Assembly (NCBI GenBank): GCA_019454105.1
Contig: CP075364.1
Coordinates: 685,362-749,361 of the forward strand
Length of the DNA: 64,000 bases
Origin: Fimbriimonadaceae bacterium
GTDB taxonomy: Bacteria > Armatimonadota > Fimbriimonadia > Fimbriimonadales > Fimbriimonadaceae
Direction of reading: 5' to 3'
This document shows, one piece after another, positions 45,513 to 53,630 of this stretch (position 1 is its first letter; each line of letters begins with the position of its first letter). A program made the position numbers and the translations under genes. A model generated the notes under the pieces. That model was not told the origin of the DNA. It saw nothing but the letters and a program-made list of their open reading frames with translations, and did not search any database.

Positions 45513-46492
45513 AGCCAATGCGTATTCTGAGTTTGGATGGTGGAGGAATGAAGGGGGTGTTCGCTTGTGCATATCTCGCCACCTTGGAGTCCTTCTTCAA
45601 GGTCAATCTGACCCAGCATTTCAAACTAGTCGCTGGCACTTCGACCGGAGGAATTATCGCTCTAGGAATAGCCTCGCAAAAGAGCGCGGCAGAAGTCTTG
45701 AAGCTCTATCGTGAGCACGGGCGCGAAATCTTCCCAAATATGTCAGGTCCCAAGCAACTCTTGCGTCGGCTCCGATCAGGGCACGCTTATGAGCGCACTG
45801 GATTGGAGCGTGTTCTAAAAGTCACGTTCCAAAAGCCAGATTCGGACGAGCCTTTTAGAATGGAAGATGCTGCGACACGGCTCTGCATTCCAGCTGTGAA
45901 CGCGCGCGACTGCTCACCCCGAGTCTTCAAATCACACTTCAATGAGCCTCAGGTGGCACGCTTGACTCGCGATCTGAAGATCACGATGGCGGATGTCGCA
46001 CTCGCCACGGCCGCTGCGCCCTGGTATCTGCCTATCGCTAATGTGCAGGAGACAGACGCACGGTTCACATACTTGGATGGCGGGCTTTGGGCAAACAACC
46101 CCTCTGTCGTTGCTATAACCGAGGCGCTGGCGAATTACGTCGGCGGGGACAAGGAATTTGACCGTATTCAGCTTCTCTCGGTGGGGCTCCCTGGTCCGGC
46201 AGGATTTCGGAACGACGGCAAATACCTGCGTGGCATGAAATTCATCGACCAACTGTTGACCTACGCGATGGAGTCGTCCAAGGACGGCGCTCACTACACC
46301 GCGAAGTTCCTGTTGAGTGACCCGATCCACACGTACGTGAGGGTTCAGCCAGACGCATTGAATGAGGTGCAGTCGAAGCGCCTCGGTTTGGATTCTGCGA
46401 CCCGGGAAGCCATCGAAGAATTGACGATGATGGGGCAGCTCAAGGCGGAGCACGACAAGAATCTGCCGGAAATCATAGCTATTTTCACGTAG
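45509..46492 (+). CDS. capV: CBASS effector: patatin-like phospholipase
   Basis: Protein of 327 residues. Catalytic residues of the patatin dyad are in place: oxyanion D-G-G-G-M-K-G at 10-16, nucleophile S45 in G-T-S-T-G, and D190 in L-D-G-G-L-W. In CBASS the enzyme is switched on by a cyclic nucleotide and degrades membrane phospholipids, killing the infected cell. The start overlaps hsdS by 4 nt, which ties CBASS to the RM operon. The CD-NTase gene starts 28 nt later. Confidence 0.92.
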   Translation: MKPMRILSLDGGGMKGVFACAYLATLESFFKVNLTQHFKLVAGTSTGGIIALGIASQKSAAEVLKLYREHGREIFPNMSGPKQLLRRLRSGHAYERTGLERVLKVTFQKPDSDEPFRMEDAATRLCIPAVNARDCSPRVFKSHFNEPQVARLTRDLKITMADVALATAAAPWYLPIANVQETDARFTYLDGGLWANNPSVVAITEALANYVGGDKEFDRIQLLSVGLPGPAGFRNDGKYLRGMKFIDQLLTYAMESSKDGAHYTAKFLLSDPIHTYVRVQPDALNEVQSKRLGLDSATREAIEELTMMGQLKAEHDKNLPEIIAIFT

Positions 46493-46520
46493 ACGCGCGT
46501 CCAGGTATAATCACAACCAA

Positions 46521-47483
46521 ATGGCGAACAACCAAAAGCAATTTGAGGGATTTCTGGAGAACATCCAATTGATTGGTGATGACCTAGCTTCGCTGCGAAC
46601 ATCACGCGACGCAAATCGCGACCGGATCAAGAAGCACTGGAAGGACACCCTTGAAAGGGCCGTTCCCACGTTCGAGGAGCAAGGCTCATTTGAAATGGGC
46701 ACGGTCATTAGGCCGATCGAAGGCGACTATGACCTTGATGACGGCATGTATTTGAACTGTATCGGTGACGACCCGGAGGACTGGGAGTCGACGTCCACAA
46801 TCCAGGGTTGGGTTTGTGATGCGGTGAACGGAGCGACTCAAGGCGATCCGGAGAAGCGGAAGCGATGCGTTCGTATTCCGTACAAGGGTGGATATCACAT
46901 CGATGTGCCTTCTTACGGCGTCGATTCCTTCAACACCACTCGCGTCTATGAGAAAGGCAAGGAACCCACCGACTTCGATGAGAGCAACCCTGTTGCGCTC
47001 GTGGATTGGTTCAATGAACGCAAGCAGTCGCATTCCGATTTGCGGGATCTGATGAGGTTCTTCAAGGCTTGGCGCGACTACAAGAAGGGGCCGCTGGCGA
47101 AAATCAAATCGGTGACGATGACCATCTTGGTCGCTGAGCGAATTCAGTCGAATGATCGATACGACCAGGCGGTCGTCGATACAGCTCGGCATTGTGCCAA
47201 CCACATCCGTGGCGGGGGCTCTGTAGCGAAGCCTGTCGCTCCCGTTGAAGACTTGACTGCTTCGTGGACAGCAGACGACCGCACGAAGATTGCGGATGCT
47301 TTCGATGACCTTGCGGAGAAGGGCGAAGAGGCGATCGCTGCCGATACGATCCGTGCCGGAGCCTTGTTGTGGCAAGGGCAATTCGGACCGAGATATCCCG
47401 TTCCTGACGATGGTGCTGAAAAGGCTGCTGGTCCGAGCATTTTCGTGAAACGTGATATTCGTGAGTCTCAACCTTTCGCCTAA
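46521..47483 (+). CDS. CBASS CD-NTase (DncV/cGAS-like cyclic nucleotide synthase)
   Basis: Protein of 320 residues with the polymerase-beta-like active site: G55-S56, D71-x-D73 in D-Y-D-L-D-D-G, and third metal ligand D128 in Y-H-I-D-V-P. A helical C-terminal lobe follows and ends in Q-P-F-A. It should make a cyclic di- or trinucleotide after phage infection to activate CapV. The nucleotide product cannot be told from sequence. Its end overlaps the cap2 start, as expected if its C-terminus is conjugated by Cap2. Confidence 0.92.
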   Translation: MANNQKQFEGFLENIQLIGDDLASLRTSRDANRDRIKKHWKDTLERAVPTFEEQGSFEMGTVIRPIEGDYDLDDGMYLNCIGDDPEDWESTSTIQGWVCDAVNGATQGDPEKRKRCVRIPYKGGYHIDVPSYGVDSFNTTRVYEKGKEPTDFDESNPVALVDWFNERKQSHSDLRDLMRFFKAWRDYKKGPLAKIKSVTMTILVAERIQSNDRYDQAVVDTARHCANHIRGGGSVAKPVAPVEDLTASWTADDRTKIADAFDDLAEKGEEAIAADTIRAGALLWQGQFGPRYPVPDDGAEKAAGPSIFVKRDIRESQPFA

Positions 47484-49200
47484 TCTGCAGGAGGCGACCA
47501 TCGATCTGTATCCCGATGCTTGGACAAGATTCGCGTCAGCTCTTGAGGAGCGAGGGTTTCGTCGCGTGGATCATCCTGTCGGACGATGGGAGGGCGAGCT
47601 TATTGTCCGGTATAGCGATCCAGGTTCCGGGGTGGAACAAGAGAGAGTTTATCAACTTGCGATTGTACTTGATAAAGGCTTCCCCTTCAAGAAGCCGGAA
47701 GTTATTCCAATGTCTGAGCTTCCCGAGGGAGCAAGACATCGCGCACCAGTTGGTGGCACGGGAGCGTTGTGCCTATATTCAGATCGGGCAGAAGGCTGGC
47801 TACCGGAGTTCACGGCCGAAGATCTTCTAGAGCGGACAACCGACTGGTTTGTTCATCACCTTCGTGACGACTGGGGATTGGAGGACCGTCCCCCAGACCT
47901 TCACCTGTATTACAATCGAATAAACAACCGATACCTCGCCGTGACTGGTGATGACTGGAATCCCCCTGCCGGGGCAAGTGGGAGATTTGCCATACGCCAA
48001 GGACTCAGAACATTTCTGATGTCTAGCCCAACGGAGAAAGATCTGTCGCCCATTGCTTCACCGCCAGAAGAGTTATCCAGGAGCTTAGGCATGCAGAGTT
48101 CGGGCCTCTCAGCTGGAACTTGGTTTCGACTCAGGGCTGAGCCAACCCCGGCAGAGGCGCTGGGTGATGTACTCCGTGACATAGATGAAAAGTCGGGATC
48201 GACACCCGGCTTTGCTCGCAGCAAGCTCCGTTCTCTCGCAGGTTCGAAGCCTAGAAGAGAGTTTCGGACTATTCTTGCGCTAGGTTATCCTGGCGCGTCC
48301 GGGACAGAAGAATGGCTTTTTCTTGATGTCATTCTGCCAACAACACGCCGCAGGTCTGATCGATGGGAGAATCATTTAGAAGCAATTCGGGTTCGTGCAC
48401 TCGAAACTGCTCCGGCGAAGCCAGCCGACTTAGTTCGCAGGACAGCGCACAGTGAGGCACTTCTATCTGGAAAACATGCCCTCATCTTTGGATTGGGGGC
48501 GATTGGATCTTCGGTTGCACTACTTCTCGCAAAAGCCGGGATTGGCAAGATCACGTGTGTTGATGCCCAGCAACTACGCCCAGGCAACTGTATTCGTCAC
48601 ATGGCTGGGCTCAGGCTTTGCGGTTTGGACAAGGGAACTGCGGTAGCGGCCGTGGTCGGACAACATGCACCGTATTGCAACGTAAAGGCTTGCCCGGAGT
48701 CTTGGAATCCAGATGAGCTGACCGACATCATCGCAGAGGCCGACGTCGTTATCGACGCGACGGCTAATCACTCATTTGGCTTGCTACTCAATGAGCTTTG
48801 CATGCAAGGGAAAGTTGCTCTGGTTGGCGTCGCCACTTATCGCCGGGCATCAGTGGGCCGGGTTCGAGTTGTGCGCCCTGGACAAAGCGGTTGCATGGTC
48901 TGCTATCTTGGGCATTCGGACGATCCTGAATACCCACTCATTCCTCCTGGCGATGAGGGGGAATTTGTAGAGGCCGGATGCGGTGACCCAACCGTCGAAG
49001 CATCGGCAATTGACGTTGAATTTGTTTCGAACGTGGCCGTACAAGCGACAAGAAAGATGCTGACAGGTTCCCTGCCTGAGGGATCAGATGAATGTCTGGT
49101 GGTGATCACTCCGCTCGACGAGGCGGTCCATCCATTAAACTCGGAGGGAATTCACTGGTTCCGTCGTGATCGTATCGAAGGATGTGGAGCTTGCGGATGA
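47452..49200 (+). CDS. cap2: CBASS Cap2: fused E2-E1 ubiquitin-like conjugation enzyme
   Basis: Protein of 582 residues from GTG 47452 (GTG 47461 also possible). The N-terminal E2-like domain has a likely catalytic Cys107 in G-G-T-G-A-L-C-L-Y. A linker leads to an adenylation (ThiF/E1) domain with G-L-G-A-I-G-S-S near residue 345, R-P-G-N-C-I-R-H-M, and Cys residues C-M-V-C, G-C-G-D and C-G-A-C-G further on. Cap2 attaches the CD-NTase through its C-terminus to a target to raise signalling. Overlaps the CD-NTase gene by 32 nt and cap3 by 4 nt. Confidence 0.9.
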   Translation: MIFVSLNLSPNLQEATIDLYPDAWTRFASALEERGFRRVDHPVGRWEGELIVRYSDPGSGVEQERVYQLAIVLDKGFPFKKPEVIPMSELPEGARHRAPVGGTGALCLYSDRAEGWLPEFTAEDLLERTTDWFVHHLRDDWGLEDRPPDLHLYYNRINNRYLAVTGDDWNPPAGASGRFAIRQGLRTFLMSSPTEKDLSPIASPPEELSRSLGMQSSGLSAGTWFRLRAEPTPAEALGDVLRDIDEKSGSTPGFARSKLRSLAGSKPRREFRTILALGYPGASGTEEWLFLDVILPTTRRRSDRWENHLEAIRVRALETAPAKPADLVRRTAHSEALLSGKHALIFGLGAIGSSVALLLAKAGIGKITCVDAQQLRPGNCIRHMAGLRLCGLDKGTAVAAVVGQHAPYCNVKACPESWNPDELTDIIAEADVVIDATANHSFGLLLNELCMQGKVALVGVATYRRASVGRVRVVRPGQSGCMVCYLGHSDDPEYPLIPPGDEGEFVEAGCGDPTVEASAIDVEFVSNVAVQATRKMLTGSLPEGSDECLVVITPLDEAVHPLNSEGIHWFRRDRIEGCGACG

Positions 49201-49673
49201 CGGCAACAATCACAGAAGTGTGCATTTCTGCTCAAGCGGCTGAACTCATTCAGGTGGAGTCGAATTCGAAATGGCCCCACGAGACTGGCGGAATCGCTCT
49301 AGGAAGATTCGAAGGCAGCACGGTAAGAATTCACCAGGCTACCCCTCCCGGACCAAATGCGAAACATGGCTTAGCTAGTTTCGTTCGTGATGGGGACTTT
49401 GCTCAGCAGGAGCTAGAGAGGGTGTTTTCCGAGTCAACGGGTTCCGTTGATTACATCGGTGAATGGCACTCGCACACCCTTCACGTTGGGCCCAGCCCGC
49501 GAGACAGAAGGAGCATGGAATTCATAGCGAAGAGCTCACAATATAGTGCAGCGAATCCGGTCCTGCTCCTTGCTTTGCCCCGCGGGCTACTACGTGATCG
49601 CACGTACGAGATTCAAGCCTTTGTGTTGGTCGCATCAATGCTAGTTCAAGTGCCCGTCATCAAAGAGTCCTGA
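49197..49673 (+). CDS. cap3: CBASS Cap3: JAB/JAMM deconjugating protease
   Basis: Protein of 158 residues from ATG 49197, overlapping the cap2 stop. The complete JAMM zinc motif is present: E29 in H-E-T-G-G, then H91-S-H93, S100 and D103 (H-S-H-T-L-H-V-G-P-S-P-R-D). It reverses Cap2 conjugation. With capV, the CD-NTase and cap2 this makes a full type II CBASS operon of the kind known from Vibrio cholerae. It is the last gene of the nine-gene run. Confidence 0.92.
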   Translation: MTATITEVCISAQAAELIQVESNSKWPHETGGIALGRFEGSTVRIHQATPPGPNAKHGLASFVRDGDFAQQELERVFSESTGSVDYIGEWHSHTLHVGPSPRDRRSMEFIAKSSQYSAANPVLLLALPRGLLRDRTYEIQAFVLVASMLVQVPVIKES

Positions 49674-49694
49674 ACCTTGCTTAGCCCGGCATCA

Positions 49695-49716
49695 GGTCTC
49701 TCAAAGGTCTCTCAAA
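49695..49716 (+). repeat. Tandem 11-bp direct repeat
   Basis: GGTCTCTCAAA occurs twice in a row just after cap3. Possibly part of the recombination boundary; function unknown. Confidence 0.6.
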
Positions 49717-49784
49717 TGGTGGAGCTAACATGAGACGATCGGAGACATCCGTAGATTCAAATTCGCTCTGCTCAACCCGCAGAA

Positions 49785-49838
49785 TCCTAATGACACTGTA
49801 GAGGTCACAGGTTCAAGTCCTGTAACATCAAGATTTGA
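49785..49838 (+). other. tRNA-like fragment and candidate right attachment site (attR)
   Basis: A normal T-arm (ACAGG-TTCAAGT-CCTGT, 49807-49823) follows GACACTGTAGAGGTC, which resembles the 3' half of a tRNA-Val(GAC)-like gene, but the D-arm and acceptor stem are missing, so no complete tRNA is present. CAAGATTTGA at 49829-49838 is shared with the end of tRNA-Lys (25548-25557). The antisense reading L-D-V-T-G-L-E-P-V-T-S-T-V is the type seen at ends of integrases next to tRNAs. Confidence 0.5.
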
Positions 49839-49869
49839 CTCCCAACGGGAACCGCCGGTGCGTCTTGCT

Positions 49870-50445
49870 TTAGAGTCGGACAGCTTTTGGAAGGCTATTG
49901 CAAAGGTTGGCTCGATCAGCCCCAAGTAGCTGAACGACTTCATCTAGGTATTTCTTTGGCACTCGCATTCGCGAAATTTGCAGAGCATTGAATAGGCAAT
50001 CACATAGAGCTTCTCTTCCGAGGATTTGCTCGACATGTTCATGGAGTAGCAAGTGGCACGTCGAAGTTACTTCTAGGAGTGGGAATGATGAAGAGCATAT
50101 TCTTAGTGCTTTCGCCTCGTCAATAATGGCGATGCCCTCGTATTCGAGAGCGCATGCTATGGTCGCGGCCTCGCCGTCGTCCAAGGTGTCTTGCGCCGAT
50201 CCGGTGACGAGAGTTTCAAAGATTCCCCTTGCCACCTCGCCCATCTCGATGATCTGAACAAAGCCGTCTGCTCTTAACTCATCAAACACGTGGGCCTGGG
50301 CATGGCCTTTTGCAACTCCCCGATGTAGGTCCGCTTCGACCTCCTTGGGAACCATCAAAGGATGTGGCAAGAGTTGAAGAATCTCACGAGCCCTCCGGCT
50401 CCCCGCGAGATTGATCAGCGGACTAGCATCAAAGATCGCGGGCAT
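49870..50445 (-). CDS. PIN-domain nuclease, putative toxin
   Basis: Protein of 191 residues from ATG 50445 (M-P-A-I-F-D-A-S-P-L-I-N-L-A), the usual PIN start; a GTG at 50478 is possible. Acidic residues fit the active site: D6, E36, D90/E92 in D-D-G-E-A-A-T-I-A, and D109 in A-I-I-D-E-A-K-A. This matches PIN toxins of the DUF3368/VapC-like kind, which cleave RNA. It begins 7 nt after the XRE-ImmA gene, so that protein is the likely antitoxin or activator. It ends 31 nt from the tRNA-like fragment. Confidence 0.8.
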   Translation of the reverse strand: MPAIFDASPLINLAGSRRAREILQLLPHPLMVPKEVEADLHRGVAKGHAQAHVFDELRADGFVQIIEMGEVARGIFETLVTGSAQDTLDDGEAATIACALEYEGIAIIDEAKALRICSSSFPLLEVTSTCHLLLHEHVEQILGREALCDCLFNALQISRMRVPKKYLDEVVQLLGADRANLCNSLPKAVRL

Positions 50446-50452
50446 TCCGGAG

Positions 50453-51631
50453 TCAACGAATAATCTGAGATTGTTCACTCGCTTCGCTCACCTCCGTATC
50501 CAAGCCATCGAGGACCTGTCGAATTTCTTGTCGATCCAGTTGGAGGAGACGGGCAAGCTGTCCTTCGCTGTAGAGTTCACCCTTTGCGGCTTCCCTAACC
50601 AGAAGCGCCAGTCTGTGCGGGAGCAGCCCCGCGGATCGAACGGCTACAAGATGCTTGGTTGCGTCATTTCCGATGACCTCTCGCGCCTGCTCATCAGTGA
50701 TACCGCCATTGTCTTGGAACCAAGACCAAGCCCCCTCCCGAACGAGGCCGAGTTGCTCTAGCCTTCGGACCATGGCTTCTCGGGAAACGAAAAAGTTGGC
50801 AGCCAGCAAAATCACATGACGGCGAGTTAGATCGCGCTGCCCAGCGGTCAATTCAACAAATCGTTGCTTGACGGTGATCGCTGGCATCAAAAGGGCAGCT
50901 GCGAAAGCGTTGGCATACTTATCATCGCGGGAAGTGAAGCGGTCGCCGATCGAGACAACCGACGGATTGCGTCGGTTACTAGCAAGGTGTCCCCACTCAT
51001 GAGCGGCAGTCATTGGCAACCGGCTTGGCTGATTCGCGTTAAGAAGAACGCAAGCTCCCGCAACCTCACTAAATGCGAACAGTCCAGAAATGTTCGAAGC
51101 CAGTGGTCGGACGTATACGCGGACGCCAAGTTCAGATTCCAATAAACCGACGACATCGGAAATGGGCCCCATCCCAAGTCCGAGCCAGCGACGATGCTCG
51201 GTCGCATCGTGGTCGGCTTGCTGGGTTACATCTCCCGGAAGTAGAGGTCGCTCAGGCGGGTAATTCCGATGCCGAACAACTCCGAGTGCGTTTTCCAGTT
51301 CGCATTCAGCTGCAACAAGCACATTTAGAAGCTGGCTGGCCGACTCAACCTCATCCGCGTCGGCTTTTAATTGCTTCCGAAACTGGGGCACTAGGTCAAG
51401 ATGGACAGACTCGCGGCGCAGGAGGGCGTTTACGCTCAATCCATATCGCGCCGCCAACTTTTGAAGTTCCTCTAACCGCACCTTGCGTTCGCCTTTCTCA
51501 ATGGCGATCAGAGTCGTCCTCACGGCTCCGATGAGCTGGGCTGCCTCGGCTTGCGTCACTTTAGCCCTGTCCCTTGCCACGCGTAGTCGCTCCCCAAGCT
51601 CAATATTCGAGATTCCGAGTGGATACTCCAT
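50453..51631 (-). CDS. XRE regulator fused to ImmA/IrrE zinc peptidase
   Basis: Protein of 392 residues from ATG 51631 (GGAGG 8 nt before). The XRE helix-turn-helix lies at 12-65 (L-R-V-A-R-D-R-A-K-V-T-Q-A-E-A-A-Q-L-I-G). The ImmA/IrrE (COG2856) domain has H211-E-W-G-H215, followed by F-A-A-A-L-L-M-P. Such fusions serve as antitoxins or as stress-sensing proteases that cleave a repressor. Its first base is the last base of the QueC-like stop (TAATG), so the genes are coupled. TGTCAG sites at 53.5 kb are the likely operator. Confidence 0.9.
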   Translation of the reverse strand: MEYPLGISNIELGERLRVARDRAKVTQAEAAQLIGAVRTTLIAIEKGERKVRLEELQKLAARYGLSVNALLRRESVHLDLVPQFRKQLKADADEVESASQLLNVLVAAECELENALGVVRHRNYPPERPLLPGDVTQQADHDATEHRRWLGLGMGPISDVVGLLESELGVRVYVRPLASNISGLFAFSEVAGACVLLNANQPSRLPMTAAHEWGHLASNRRNPSVVSIGDRFTSRDDKYANAFAAALLMPAITVKQRFVELTAGQRDLTRRHVILLAANFFVSREAMVRRLEQLGLVREGAWSWFQDNGGITDEQAREVIGNDATKHLVAVRSAGLLPHRLALLVREAAKGELYSEGQLARLLQLDRQEIRQVLDGLDTEVSEASEQSQIIR

Positions 51632-52938
51632 TAGCTCGTTCCTCCTACCCAATGCCGGATGAAAGAAGTCTCACCTAGAGAGCCCACAAACTCGGCCCAC
51701 TCCTTGGCATGGCGGTCTATGAGGTCGAACAACTGAGCTCGAGCTTCATCGAATGGGATCGAAGTCACCAGGGCGACACTTGCTGCATGTCTGCTGATCG
51801 ACGCTTCGCCAAGCCACTCTCGGTTGAAGTGATCAAGTTGCTGAACTGCCCCGATCGCGTAGTGCCTAAGCGCATTGGTGACCCTGAAACCTGGTGGTGC
51901 GGCCTCTGGAAAACCCATGGCATGCAGGTTTTCGAAGGCATACGTTTCAACTGGTTCTTTAAGACCGGCTGAATGAAAACTCTGACGACGGAGGAGGCAA
52001 GCTGCGCAGACACCGCATTGAAGCCGTTTGCCGTTGACTGAACACCATCGAGAGTCCTGCCAACACGATCTCGTGCCTTCCCAAGTCGAGGCAGAACCCA
52101 AAGCCATGAGCGCACGGAGCGTCTCGCCCTTGGTACTCCACATTCGAGGGAACACATACTCAACTCTGTGCCCAAAAACTGATTCAATGATCTTGGCAAC
52201 CTTCGCCGAAAACATCGGGTGATTCCGGTAGTCAGGGTAACCCTGGAGGGTTGCGGTTAACACGGGTCCGAAGATTCCCTGTCCACTCTCCGGCACAACG
52301 GCCTGCCTGGCATCAACGAGATATGCCGCGATTCCGCCGAACATGGCAAATCGAAATCCGCGTGAACGAGCCGATGATTCAACCGGTCGTCTGCCAAGTT
52401 TGACGCTATACGGAATACCGGTAAAGGGAATTGGGCGCCCTTGGTTTCGCTCTCCACGCGCTGCAGCGCTTCCAACTCGGACACGAAGGATAGCGCCAGG
52501 GTTGGGGGCGCCTTCGAGGGCAACAACGGCCCTAGAATCCAGCCCGTCACTGTAAGCCATGACCTTGCGCGTCCCAGAAGACCCCAAGTCTAGTAGCTCT
52601 TGTGGCTTGGGTGGCGGAGCTCCTAACCGAGCAGCAAACTCAAAGGTCCAATAGTCACCGGTCAACAGCCTTAGCGCGTCGTTTAGGGCCCCCGAGACGT
52701 TCACGCCTGTCCATAGCTCTGGTTCGTAAAGAGGAACTCTGATGCGGAGGTCTCTGCGCCAGGTGTAGGCTGGTCGTCGAATAACTCGATCCGCGTAATC
52801 GACGGCGGCCATGACCGTCAGTGCATCAACGACCGAAGTCTCTCTTCGAGCAAAACCGTACGTTTCAAGAGCATCTAGGTTGAACCTGATGTGATTGTCT
52901 GGGTCGAAGACTAGAACGTCGGTATTGCTAGATTTCAT
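51631..52938 (-). CDS. QueC-like PP-loop ATPase / synthase
   Basis: Protein of 435 residues. A PP-loop lies at 130-135 (A-Y-S-D-G-L-D-S, the first Gly of SGGxDS changed to Asp). A four-Cys zinc site is formed by C292 or C299 and C308-G-V-C311-A-A-C314, as in 7-cyano-7-deazaguanine synthase. It is about twice as long as QueC, with an extra N-terminal 120 residues. No other queuosine genes are near, so a role in defence (as in QatC or type IV CBASS QueC-like proteins) is more likely than in queuosine synthesis. The chemistry is unproven. Confidence 0.8.
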   Translation of the reverse strand: MKSSNTDVLVFDPDNHIRFNLDALETYGFARRETSVVDALTVMAAVDYADRVIRRPAYTWRRDLRIRVPLYEPELWTGVNVSGALNDALRLLTGDYWTFEFAARLGAPPPKPQELLDLGSSGTRKVMAYSDGLDSRAVVALEGAPNPGAILRVRVGSAAARGERNQGRPIPFTGIPYSVKLGRRPVESSARSRGFRFAMFGGIAAYLVDARQAVVPESGQGIFGPVLTATLQGYPDYRNHPMFSAKVAKIIESVFGHRVEYVFPRMWSTKGETLRALMALGSASTWEGTRSCWQDSRWCSVNGKRLQCGVCAACLLRRQSFHSAGLKEPVETYAFENLHAMGFPEAAPPGFRVTNALRHYAIGAVQQLDHFNREWLGEASISRHAASVALVTSIPFDEARAQLFDLIDRHAKEWAEFVGSLGETSFIRHWVGGTS

Positions 52939-53007
52939 AGGGACACCCCATCATCAAGTCCCGACTTGCTAGCCGGGCGGCGAGACACTCGCGTCCCAAC
53001 CTGTGGA

Positions 53008-53508
53008 TCAAGGAGGCCTCTCGTGACCTTGTTGACATCGAACGATTTCCAACCTTGTGACAGCCGATCTCGATAGACTCTGGCCGCAGTGTCTCCTCTG
53101 CTCTGCAGTCCATGCTCCTCGATTCCGCCGCAGATGGGACCGATACGTGGCCTCGATGACTCGCGGCAGACAGGACTCTATCGTTGGTGCACCATGTGGC
53201 TGGTGATGAACTTGATAGACTGCCTCGCTGATCAGTTGCTCAACAAACGCCGAACCGGGGTGTTGCCGCCGAACTTGATCAATCTCGATTCCGGTCTCGA
53301 TAGGAGTCGGAGGGAAGAGCCGATTTTGCGCACTTGGGTTCAGAATCTCAGCGACTCTCCTTATCGCCTCTCTATCTGCAGCCTTAAGCAGTGCGCTTGG
53401 AATACAGTCCGCAATCTCACCTACAGAGTAGGAGCCGTTCCAAGCCCGCTCCGCCAGCCTACGACAGGCTGAGTTCATTGGCAGGCTTCTGTGAGGTCCG
53501 TCGGTCAT
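53008..53508 (-). CDS. Hypothetical protein, first gene of the QueC-like operon
   Basis: Protein of 166 residues with AGGAAG 6 nt before ATG 53508. It is polar, Arg-rich and helical, with no domain recognised; the middle has G-S-A-F-V-E-Q-L-I-S-E-A-V-Y-Q-V and a Cys/His-rich stretch near the end (R-R-H-C-G-Q). 69 nt separate it from the QueC-like gene. It is transcribed from the operator-bearing promoter just upstream, so it probably belongs to the same system, perhaps as a sensor or substrate. Confidence 0.6.
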   Translation of the reverse strand: MTDGPHRSLPMNSACRRLAERAWNGSYSVGEIADCIPSALLKAADREAIRRVAEILNPSAQNRLFPPTPIETGIEIDQVRRQHPGSAFVEQLISEAVYQVHHQPHGAPTIESCLPRVIEATYRSHLRRNRGAWTAEQRRHCGQSLSRSAVTRLEIVRCQQGHERPP

Positions 53509-53521
53509 GGCACTTCCTGAA

Positions 53522-53558
53522 TGTCAGAGTTATACCATACATACGCTGACATTGTCAG
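53522..53558 (-). promoter_or_regulatory. Promoter with TGTCAG operator half-sites
   Basis: On the minus strand: -35 CTGACA (53553-53558), 18 nt, -10 TATAAC (53529-53534). A perfect palindrome CTGACA-T-TGTCAG (53546-53558) covers the -35 and a third half-site (53522-53527) covers the start point. This is a typical layout for repression by an XRE protein, most likely the one encoded at 50453. Confidence 0.65.
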
Positions 53559-53564
53559 ATGTGA

Positions 53565-53603
53565 TTCAGGGTGCGCTAGGCGTCTTGGGTCTGACACCCT
53601 GAA
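53565..53603. repeat. 9-bp inverted repeat upstream of the QueC-like operon
   Basis: TTCAGGGTG (53565-53573) and CACCCTGAA (53595-53603) with a 21-nt loop; a hairpin AAATGCC...GGCATTT (53602-53621) follows. Could be an attachment remnant or a terminator for the convergently placed flank; not decided. Confidence 0.45.
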
Positions 53604-53630
53604 ATGCCGAAGGGGGCATTTTCCAGAGGC

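Noticed and set aside
51631-52938. Queuosine biosynthesis gene queC
   Set aside because: The protein is about twice the usual length, its PP-loop is altered, and no queD, queE or queF is near; a defence role fits the context better.
52928-53113. 61-codon open frame between the first gene and the QueC-like gene
   Set aside because: Overlaps both neighbours in another frame, with no ribosome site or recognisable motif.
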